Positions 1 to 10,733 of a stretch of DNA of 64,000 nucleotides are shown here, piece by piece. Source of the DNA: Balanoglossus misakiensis (taxonomy: Eukaryota; Hemichordata). Position numbers and translations under genes: made by a program. The stretch's first letter is position 1. The number at the start of each line of letters is the position of its first letter. The DNA lies in NCBI GenBank assembly GCA_040954595.2, contig CM082583.2, positions 434,001 through 498,000 of the forward strand, read 5' to 3'. Below the pieces are notes generated by a model, which saw only the letters and a program-made list of their open reading frames with translations, had not been told where the DNA came from and did no database searches.

Positions 1-336
1 GATTTCCTACGGCCTGGCTCGACTAAAACCCCGACACACCATGACAGACACTAGCGTTCGTTAGCAACGGTGATCAAGTCGGATTTCCTTCGGCCTGGCT
101 CTGCAAAAGACCCGACACTCTAGTACAAAGACGTTGGCTAAGTCGGTCAAACCGAAGAGGGAAAGTCACAGCGGGTCAACAATCAACATTTGTTCGGGTA
201 GGACTGCATTATTGCCTGTCAATTTATAGAGAAAGCCCGAATTTAACCAGGGCGCTTCAAACACCGACGTTAGTTGGGGGCACGGCCTGCAGTACTGCCG
301 GTTAAGCTGACATCGGCGTACCGCATATAATGTAGG

Positions 337-352
337 GTGGGGGGGGGGGGGG
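337..352 (+). repeat. Poly-G tract, unit 1 (recurs in every unit)
   Basis: An uninterrupted run of 15 G follows GTAGGGT. The corresponding run has 11 G at 2394, 13 at 4445, 15 at 6140, 13 at 7826 and 8 at 10,274. In the right arm it appears as poly-C. The flanks are fixed (CATATAATGTA before, a variant of GAACAGAACGG after), so only the homopolymer varies. Such runs are prone to slippage and to sequencing error, so exact lengths are uncertain. Confidence 0.9.
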
Positions 353-1326
353 GAACAGAACGGTTCAATACTACATTTATTAGATATCAGCTAATTTTGG
401 ACAATCATCTAAAATCTAAATCATTTTTTCATATTTGGATATCTGATGATGTATGAAATTTCCATTATATGTAAAAATGGTGCTGATTATAAAAAATGCA
501 CTCTGAATGAGCTGATTTAATACAAAATTGCGTTTTATTCGTTTTTGCACCAAAAAGGTCATTTTTAGGCAAAACATTCTTTATTTTTTTAATTCGGTGA
601 CCTGATCATATATAAACAATTGCTTGTATGTTAAAAGTTTTTATGACTTTTAAAAGCAGTGACACTGGCGGCATTCAACACGAAAATAACAATTTTAGCC
701 ACAATTTGGTCAAAATGGTAAATTTTTGAAAATTACAAAAAATACCTGTTTTCTACATTTTCGGAAATCTGATGGAGTATAGAATGCTCTTCGTATGTAA
801 ATATCGATACAAATTCCACAAAAGACAGTCTAATTTGGCTCACTGCAGACAAAATTGCATGTTATCAAATTTTGCTTGAAAATGTGATTTTTAGAAAAAA
901 TAATAAAAAAACCTTTGTTCTTCGAATTTGGTGCCCTGATCATATATGACATGTTGATTGTATGTTAAAACTTTCGACCACTCCAAAAATGCAGAGATAT
1001 TGACGGAATTCAAGAAAAAATAGCCATTTTGGCCATATTTTGTCAAAAATGGTAAATTTTTAAAAAATCATAAAAAATTAACTCTTTTCTTCATTTTCGG
1101 AAATATTATGGAGCATGAAGTGTCGTTCTCTTGTAAAAAGTGCTGCAAATTCCAGAAAAGGCGGTATAATTTGAATCACCCAAGACAAAATTACCATTTT
1201 CGACTTTTTTTCGAAAAATTGTCTTTTTTACAAAATAAATAAGAATAAATTCTTTTCTTAGTTTCAAACGGGTAGAGACACTTTCCACACGGGTTTTCTA
1301 ACATTGAATTCCCGTTCATCAACTCA

Positions 1327-2203
1327 GATTTCCTACAGCATAAGTCGGCTAAAACCCTGACACTCTAGAGCAGAAACAGTTGCACACTGGTAACGTTGAA
1401 CAAGTCGATTTTTCTACGGCCTGGCTCGGCTAAATCTCCGTCACAATATGACAGACACTAGCGTACATTAGCAACGGTGATCAAGTCAGATTTTCTACGG
1501 CATGGCTTGGATAAAGCCCCGGCACTCTAGAGCAGAAACACGCGTACAGAGACCACGTTGATCAAGTCTGATCTCCTACGGCTTGGCTCGACTAAAACCC
1601 CGGCACACTATGGCAGACACTAGCGTTCGTTAGCAACGTTGATCAAGTCAGATTTCCTACGGCATGGCTTGGCTAAAGCCCTGGCACTCTAGAGCAGAAA
1701 CACGCGTACAGAGACCACGTTGATCTACTCACATTTCCTTCGGCCTGGCACGGCTGATGCCCCGGCACTATATATAGGACACAGACTGGCGTAAGTTAAC
1801 AACGGTAATCACGTCGGGTTTCCTACGGCCTGGCTCAGCTGAAGCCCCGGCACTCTAGAGCAGAAACAGGCGTACATTGACCACGTTGATCAAGTCAGAT
1901 TTCCTACGGCGTGACTCGGCTGGTGCACCGGCTCTATATGACACAGACTGGCGTAAGTTATCAACGGTGATGACGTCGGATTTCCTTCGGCCTGGTTTAG
2001 CTGAAGCCCCGGCACTTTAGAGCGGAAACACGCGTACATTGACCACGATGATCAAGTCAGATCTCCTACGGCCTGGCTCGACTAAAACCCCGGCACACTA
2101 TGACAGACACTAGCGTTCTTTAGCAACGGTGATCAAGTCGGATTTCCTTCGGCCTGGCTCTGCAAAAGACCCGACACTCTAGTACAAAGACGTTGGCTAA
2201 GTC
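1327..2203 (+). repeat. Representative run of 81-bp monomers (A/B dimer)
   Basis: Eleven consecutive monomers start at 1327, 1407, 1489, 1570, 1651, 1732, 1817, 1898, 1979, 2060 and 2141. Each opens with a variant of GATTTCCTACGG and most end in GATCAAGTC. Odd-numbered monomers carry CTCTAGAGC (class 1). Even-numbered ones carry TATGACAGACACTAGCG or TATGACACAGACTGGCG in the same place (class 2). The alternation is strict, so the higher period is 162 bp. Most monomers are 80-82 bp. The one at 1732 is 85 bp, with an extra TATA that gives CTATATATAGG. The last is truncated to about 63 bp where it meets the linker. Confidence 0.93.
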
Positions 2204-2393
2204 TGGCAAACCGAAGAGGGAAAGTCACAGCGGGTCAACACTCGACATTTGTTCGGGTAGGACTGCATTATTGCCTGTCAATTTATAGAGAAAGCCCGAA
2301 TTTAACCAGGGCGCTTCAAACACCGACGTTAGTTGGGGGCACGGCCTGCAGTACTGCCGGTTAAGCTGCCATCGGCGTACCGCATATAATGTA
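2204..2393 (+). repeat. Linker between 81-bp monomers and poly-G tract
   Basis: This GC-richer stretch of about 190 bp is not built from the 81-bp monomer. It recurs in every unit of both arms, starting around AACCGAAGAGGGAAAGTC and ending at CCGCATATAATGTA just before the poly-G run. It contains a TTTATAGAG motif and, in some units, a second G run (see 10,205-10,219). No reading frame is conserved across it. Its role is unknown. Confidence 0.85.
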
Positions 2394-2411
2394 GGGGGGG
2401 GGGGAACAGAA

Positions 2412-3330
2412 CGGTTGAATACTACATTTATTAGATATCAGCTAATTTTGGACAATCATCTAAAATCTAAATCATTTTTTCATATTTGGATATCTGATGA
2501 TGTATGAAATTTCCATTATATGTAAAAATGGTGCTGATTATAAAAAATGCACTCTGAATGAGCTGATTTAATACAAAATTGCGTTTTATTCGTTTTTGCA
2601 CCAAAAAGGTCATTTTTAGGCAAAACATTCTTTATTTTTTTAATTCGGTGACCTGATCATATATAAACAATTGCTTGTATGTTAAAAGTTTTTATGACTT
2701 TTAAAAGCAGTGACACTGGCGGCATTCAACACGAAAATAACAATTTTAGCCACAATTTGGTCAAAATGGTAAATTTTTGAAAATTACAAAAAATACCTGT
2801 TTTCTACATTTTCGGAAATCTGATGGAGTATAGAATGCTCTTCGTATGTAAATATCGATACAAATTCCACAAAAGACAGTCTAATTTGGCTCACTGCAGA
2901 CAAAATTGCATGTTATCAAATTTTGCTTGAAAATGTGATTTTTAGAAAAAATAATAAAAAAACCTTTGTTCTTCGAATTTGGTGCCCTGATCATATATGA
3001 CATGTTGATTGTATGTTAAAACTTTCGACCACTCCAAAAATGCAGAGATATTGACGGAATTCAAGAAAAAATAGCCATTTTGGCCATATTTTGTCAAAAA
3101 TGGTAAATTTTTAAAAAATCATAAAAAATTAACTCTTTTCTTCATTTTCGGAAATATTATGGAGCATGAAGTGTCGTTCTCTTGTAAAAAGTGCTGCAAA
3201 TTCCAGAAAAGGCGGTATAATTTGAATCACCCAAGACAAAATTACCATTTTCGACTTTTTTTCGAAAAATTGTCTTTTTTACAAAATAAATAAGAATAAA
3301 TTCTTTTCTTAGTTTCAAACGGGTAGAGAC
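2412..3330 (+). repeat. AT-rich cassette: three diverged ~330-bp monomers
   Basis: The cassette has internal periodicity. In the equivalent first unit, the anchor GGTGACCTGATCAT at 596 recurs as GGTGCCCTGATCAT at 930. TTTTCGG at 758 recurs at 1094. CTGATGATGTATG at 443 corresponds to CTGATGGAGTATA at 769. Offsets are 326-336 bp, so the cassette is an old trimer (the first copy partial) whose copies have diverged strongly, while whole cassettes stay near-identical between units. Four right-arm units have lost one of the three copies. Confidence 0.8.
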
Positions 3331-6300
3331 ACTTTCCACACGGGTTTTCTAACATTGAATTCCCGTTCATCAACTCAGATTTCCTACAGCATAAGTCGGC
3401 TAAAACCCTGACACTCTAGAGCAGAAACAGTTGCACACTGGTAACGTTGAACAAGTCGATTTTTCTACGGCCTGGCTCGGCTAAATCTCCGTCACAATAT
3501 GACAGACACTAGCGTACATTAGCAACGGTGATCAAGTCAGATTTTCTACGGCATGGCTTGGATAAAGCCCCGGCACTCTAGAGCAGAAACACGCGTACAG
3601 AGACCACGTTGATCAAGTCTGATCTCCTACGGCTTGGCTCGACTAAAACCCCGGCACACTATGGCAGACACTAGCGTTCGTTAGCAATGTTGATCAAGTC
3701 AAATTTCCTACGGCATGGCTTGGCTAAAGCCCTGGCACTCTAGAGCAGAAACACGCGTACAGAGACCACGTTGATCTACTCACATTTCCTTCGGCCTGGC
3801 ACGGTTGATGCCCCGGCACTATATATAGGACACAGACTGGCGTATGTTAACAACGGTAATCACGACGGGTTTCCTACGGCCTGGCTCAGCTGAAGCCCCG
3901 GCACTCTAGAGCAGAAATAGGCGTACATTGACCACGTTGATCAAGTCAGATTTCCTACGGCGTGACTCGGCTGGTGCACCGGCTCTATATGACACAGACT
4001 GGCGTAAGTTATCAACGGTGATTACGTCGGATTTCCTACGGCCTGGTTTAGCTGAAGCCCCGGCACTTTAGAGCGGAAACACGCGTACATTGACCACGAT
4101 GATCAAGTCAGATCTCCTACGGCCTGGCTCGACTAAAACCCCGACACACCATGACAGACACTAGCGTTCGTTAGCAACGGTGATCAAGTCGGATTTCCTT
4201 CGGCCTGGCTCTGCAAAAGACCCGACACTCTAGTACAAAGACGTTATCTAAGTCGGGCAAACCGAAGAGGGAAAGTCACAGCGGGTCAACACTCGACATT
4301 TGTTCGGGTAGGACTGCATTATTGCCTGTCAATTTATAGAGAAAGCCCGAATTTAACCAGGGCGCTTCAAACACCGACGTTAGTTGGGGGCACGGCCTGC
4401 AGTACTGCCGGGTAAGCTGACATCGGCGTACCGCATATAATGTAGGGGGGGGGGGGGAAACAGAACGGTTGAATACTACATTTATTAGATATCAGCTAAT
4501 TTTGGACAATCATCTAAATCATTTTTTTCATATTTGGATATCTGATGATGTATGAAATTTCCATTATATATGTGAAAATGGTGCTGATTATAAAAAATGC
4601 ACTCTGATTTAATACAAAATTGCGTTTTATTCGTTTTTGCACCAAAAAGGTCATTTTTAGGCAAAAAATTCTTTATTTTTTTAATTCGGTGACCTGATCA
4701 TATATAAAGAATTGCTTGTATGTTAAAAGTTTTTATTACTTTTAAAAGCAGTGACACTGGCGGCATTCAACACGAAAATAACAATTTTAGCCACAATTTG
4801 GTCAAAATGGTAAATTTTTGAAAATTACAAAAAATACCTGTTTTCTACATTTTCGGAAATCTGATGGAGTATAGAATGCTCTTCGTATGTATATATCGAT
4901 ACAAATTCCACAAAAGACCGTCTAATTTGGCTCACTGCAGACAAAATTGCGTTTTACCAAATTTTCCTTGAAAATGTCATTTTTAGAAAAAAAAAAAAAA
5001 ACCTTTGTTCTTCGAATTTGGTGCCCTGATCATATATGACATGTTGATTGTATGTTAAAACTTTCGACCACTCCAAAAATGCAGAGATATTGACGGAATT
5101 CAAGAAAAAATAGCCATTTTTGCCATATTTTGACAAAAATGGTAAATTTTTAAAAAATCATAAAAAATTAACTCTTTTCTTCATTTTCGGAAATATTATG
5201 GAGCATGAAGTGTCGTTCTCTTGTAAAAAGTGCTGCAAATTCCAGAAAAGGCGGTATAATTTGAATCACCCAAGACAAAATTACCATTTTCGACTTTTTT
5301 TCGAAAAATTGTCTTTTTTACAAAATAAATAAGAATAAATTCTTTTCTTAGTTTCAAACGGGTAGAGATACTTTCCACACGGGTTTTCTAACATTGAATT
5401 CCCGTTCATCAACTCAGATTTCCTACAGCATAAGTCGGCTAAAACCCTGACACTCTAGAGCAGAAACAGTTGCACTCTGGTAACGTTGAACAAGTCGATT
5501 TTTCTACGGCCTGGCTCGGCTAAATCTCCGTCACAATATGACAGACACTAGCGTACGTTAGCAACGGTGATCAAGTCAGATTTTCTACGGCATGGCTTGG
5601 ATAAAGCCCCGGCACTCTAGAGCAGAAACAGGCGTACATTGACCACGTTGATCAAGTCAGATTTCCTACGGCGTGACTCGGCTGGTGCACCGGCTCTATA
5701 TGACACAGACGTAAGTTATCAACGGTGACTACGTCGGATTTCAAACGGCCTGGTTTAGCTGAAGCCCCGGCACTTTAGAGCTGAAACACGCGTACATTGA
5801 CCACGATGATCAAGTCAGATCTCCTACGGCCTGGCTCGACTAAAACCCCGGCACACCATGACAGACACTAGCCATCGTTAGCAACGGTGATCAAGTCGGA
5901 TTTCCTTCGGCCTGGCTCTGCAAAAGACCCGACACTCTAGTACAAAGACGTTGGCTAAGTCGGGCAAACCGAAGAGGGAAAGTCACAGCGGGTCAACACT
6001 CGACATTTGTTCGGGTAGGACTGCATTATTGCCTGTCAATTTATAGAGAAAGCCCGAATTTAACCAGGGCGTTTCAAACACCGACGTTAGTTGGGGGCAC
6101 GGCCTGCAGTACTGACATCGGCGTACCGCACATAATGTAGGGGGGGGGGGGGGGAGGACGGTTCAATACTACATTTATTAGATATCAGCTAATTTTTGAC
6201 AATCATTTAAAATCTAAAATATTTCGATATCTGATGATGTATGAAATTTCCATTATATGTGAAAATGGTGCTGATTATAAAAAATGCACTCTGATTTAAT

Positions 6301-9300
6301 ACAAAATTGCGTTTTATTCGTTTTTGCACCAAAAAGGTCATTTTTAGGCAAAACATTCATTATTTTTTTAATTCGGTGACCTGATCATATATAAACAATT
6401 GCTTGTATGTTAAAAGTTTTTATGACTTTTAAAAGCAGTGACACTGGCGGCATTCAACACGAAAATAACAATTTTAGCCACAATTTGGTCAAAATGGTAA
6501 ATTTTTGAAAATTACAAAAAATACCTGTTTTCTACATTTTCGGAAATCTGAAGGAGTATAGAATGCTCTTTGTATGTATATATCGATACAAATTCCACAA
6601 AAGACCGTCTAATTTGGCTCACTGCAGACAAAATTGCGTTTTACCAACTTTTCCTTGAAAATGTCATATTTAGAAAAAAAAATAAAAAAACCTTTGTTCT
6701 TCGAATTTGGTGCCCTGATCATATATGACATGTTGATTGTATGTTAAAACTTTCGACCACTCCAAAAATGCAGAGATACTGACGGAATTCAATAAAAAAT
6801 AGCCATTTTGGCCATATTTTGTCAAAAATGGTAATTTTTTTAAAAAATCATAAAAAACTAACTCTTTTCTTCATTTTCGGAAATATTGTGGAGCATGAAG
6901 TGTCGTTCTCTTGTAAAAAAAATGCTGCAAATTCCAGAAAAGGCGGTATAATCACCCAAGACAAAATTACCATTTTCGACTTTTTTTCGAAAAATTTTCT
7001 TTTTTGCAAAATAAATAAGAATAAATTCTTTTCTTAGTTTCAAACGGGTAGAGATACTTTCCACACGGGTTTTCTAACATTGAATTCCCGTTCATCAACT
7101 CAGATTTCCTACAGCATAAGTCGGCTAAAACCCTGACACTCTAGAGCAGAAACAGTTGCACTCTGGTAACGTTGAACAAGTCGATTTTTCTACGGCCTGG
7201 CTCGGCTAAATCTCCGTCACACTATGACAGACACTAGCGTAGGTTAGCAACGGTGATCAAGTCAGATTTTCTACGGCATGGCTTGGATAAAGCCCCGGCA
7301 CTCTAGAGCAGAAACAGGCGTACATTGACCACGTTGATCAAGTCAGATTTCCTACGGCGTGACTCGGCTGGTGCACCGGCTCTATATGACACAGACGTAA
7401 GTTATCAACGGTGACTACGTCGGATTTCCTACGGCCTGGTTTAGCTGAAGCCCCGGCACTTTAGAGCTGAAACACGCGTACATTGACCACGATGATCAAG
7501 TCAGATCTCCTACGGCCTGGCTCGACTAAAACCCCGGCACACCATGACAGACACTAGCCATCGTTAGCAACGGTGATCAAGTCGGATTTCCTTCGGCCTG
7601 GCTCTGCAAAAGACCCGACACTCTAGTACAAAGACGTTGGCTAAGTCGGGCAAACCGAAGAGGGAAAGTCACAGCGGGTCAACACTCGACATTTGTTCGG
7701 GTAGGACTGCATTATTGCCTGTCAATTTATAGAGAAAGCCCGAATTTAACCAGGGCGTTTCAAACACCGACGTTAGTTGGGGGCACGGCCTGCAGTACTG
7801 ACATCGGCGTACCGCACATAATGTAGGGGGGGGGGGGGAGGACGGTTCAATACTACATTTATTAGATATCAGCTAATTTTTGACAATCATTTAAAATCTA
7901 AAATATTTCGATATCTGATGATGTATGAAATTTCCATTATATGTGAAAATGGTGCTGATTATAAAAAATGCACTCTGATTTAATACAAAATTGCGTTTTA
8001 TTCGTTTTTGCACCAAAAAGGTCATTTTTAGGCAAAACATTCATTATTTTTTTAATTCGGTGACCTGATCATATATAAACAATTGCTTGTATGTTAAAAG
8101 TTTTTATGACTTTTAAAAGCAGTGACACTGGCGGCATTCAACACGAAAATAACAATTTTAGCCACAATTTGGTCAAAATGGTAAATTTTTGAAAATTACA
8201 AAAAATACCTGTTTTCTACATTTTCGGAAATCTGAAGGAGTATAGAATGCTCTTTGTATGTATATATCGATACAAATTCCACAAAAGACCGTCTAATTTG
8301 GCTCACTGCAGACAAAATTGCGTTTTACCAACTTTTCCTTGAAAATGTCATATTTAGAAAAAAAAATAAAAAAACCTTTGTTCTTCGAATTTGGTGCCCT
8401 GATCATATATGACATGTTGATTGTATGTTAAAACTTTCGACCACTCCAAAAATGCAGAGATACTGACGGAATTCAATAAAAAATAGCCATTTTGGCCATA
8501 TTTTGTCAAAAATGGTAATTTTTTTAAAAAATCATAAAAAAACTAACTCTTTTCTTCATTTTCGGAAATATTGTGGAGCATGAAGTGTCGTTCTCTTGTA
8601 AAAAAAATGCTGCAAATTCCAGAAAAGGCGGTATAATCACCCAAGACAAAATTACCATTTTCGACTTTTTTTCGAAAAATTTTCTTTTTTGCAAAATAAA
8701 TAAGAATAAATTCTTTTCTTAGTTTCAAACGGGTAGAGATACTTTCCACACGGGTTTTCTAACATTGAATTCCCGTTCATCAACTCAGATTTCCCACAGC
8801 ATAAGTCGGCTAAAACCCTAACACTCTAGATCAGAAAGAGTTGCACACTGGTAACGTTGAACAAGTCGATTTTTCTACGGCCTGGCTCGGCTAAATCTCC
8901 GTCACAATATGACAGACACTAGCGTACGTTAGCAACGGTGATCAAGTCAGATTTTCTACGGCATGGCTTGGATAAAGCCCCGGCACTCTAGAGCAGAAAC
9001 ACGCGTACAGAGAGCACGTTGATCAAGTCTGATCTCCTACGGCTTGGCTCGACTAAAACCCCGGCACACTATGACAGACACTAGCGTTCGTTAGCAACGT
9101 TGATCAAGTCAGATTTCCTACGGCATGGCTTGGCTAAAGCCCCGGCACTCTAGAGCAGAAACACGCGTACGGAGACCACGTTGATCTACTCACATTTCCT
9201 TCGGCCTGGCACGGCTGATGCCCCGGCACTATATATAGGACAAAGACTGGCGTAAGTTAACAACGGTAATCACGTCGGGTTTCCTACGGCCTGGCTCAGC

Positions 9301-10204
9301 TGAAGCCCGAGCATTCTAGAGCGGAAACAGGCGTACATTGACCACGTTGATCAAGTCAGATTTTCTACGGCATGGCTTGGATAAAGCCCCGGCACTCTAG
9401 AGCAGAAACACGCGTACAGAGACCACGTTGATCAAGTCTGATCTCCTACGGCTTGGCTCGACTAAAACCCCGGCACACTATGACAGACACTAGCGTTCGT
9501 TAGCAACGTTGATCAAGTCAGATTTCCTACGGCATGGCTTGGCTAAAGCCCCGGCACTCTAGAGCAGAAACACGCGTACGGAGACCACGTTGATCTACTC
9601 ACATTTCCTTCGGCCTGGCACGGCTGATGCCCCGGCACTATATATAGGACACAGACTGGCGTAAGTTAACAACGGTAATCACGTCGGGTTTCCTACGGCC
9701 TGGCTCAGCTGAAGCCCGAGCATTCTAGAGCGGAAACAGGCGTACATTGACCACGTTGATCAAGTCAGATTTCCTACGGCGTGACTCGGCTGGTGCACCG
9801 GCTCTATATGACACAGACTGGCGTAAGTTATCAACGGTGATTACGTCGGATGTCCTACGGCCTGGTTTAGATGAAGCCCCGGCACTTTAGAGCGGAAACA
9901 CGCGTACATTGACCACGATGATCAAGTCAGATCTCCTACGGCCTGGCTCGACTAAAACCCCGGCACACCATGACAGACACTAGCGTTCGTTAGCAACGGT
10001 GATCAAGTCGGATTTCCTTCGGCCTGGCTCTGCAAAAGACCCGACACTCTAGTACAAAGACGTTGGCTAAGTCGGGCAAACCGAAGAGGGAAAGTCACAG
10101 CGGGTCAACACTCGACATTTGTTCCGGTAGGACTGCATTATTGCCGGTCAATTTATAGAGAAAGCCCGAATTTAACCAGGGCGTTTCAAACACCGACGTT
10201 AGTT

Positions 10205-10219
10205 GGGGGGGGGGGGGGG
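10205..10219 (+). repeat. Second poly-G expansion in the linker
   Basis: In most units this linker position reads AGTTGGGGGCACGG with five G. Here, and in the duplicate copy at about 13,697, the run is about 15 G. The same two units have a shortened main poly-G tract (8 G at 10,274 and 13,766). Confidence 0.8.
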
Positions 10220-10507
10220 CACGGCCTGCAGTACTGCCGGGTAAGCTGACATCGGCGTACCGCATATAATGTAGGGGGGGGAACAGAACGGTTCAATACT
10301 ACATTTATTAGATATCAGCTAATTTTGGACAATCATCCAAAATCTAAATCATTTTTTCATATTTGGATATCTGATGATGTATGAAATTTCTATTATATGT
10401 AAAAATGGTGCTGATTATAAAAAATGCACTATGAATGAGCTGATTTAATACAAAATTGCGTTTTATTCGTTTTTGCACCAAAAAGGTCATTTTTAGGCAA
10501 AACATTC

Positions 10508-10733
10508 TTTATTTTTTTAATTCGGTGACCTGATCATATATAAACAATTGCTTGTATGTTAAAAGTTTTTATGACTTTTAAAAGCAGTGACACTGGCGGC
10601 ATTCAACACGAAAATAACAATTTATTTTTTTAATTCGGTGACCTGATCATATATAAACAATTGCTTGCATGTTAAAAGTTTTTATGACTTTTAAAAGCAG
10701 TGACACTGGCGGCATTTAACACGAAAATAACAA
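10508..10733 (+). repeat. 113-bp tandem duplication inside an AT cassette
   Basis: The segment beginning TTTATTTTTTTAATTCGGTG at 10,508 is repeated at 10,621 and spans the start of an AT monomer. The duplicate differs at a few sites (GCATG for GTATG, TTTAAC for TTCAAC). The copy near 14,000-14,225 carries the same duplication, and a further partial copy begins at about 14,387. This shows that duplication on the 100-bp scale is layered on the larger repeats. Confidence 0.8.

Noticed and set aside
1327-2203. CRISPR-like array
   Set aside because: The 81-bp monomers are contiguous with no unique spacers, and the genome is eukaryotic.
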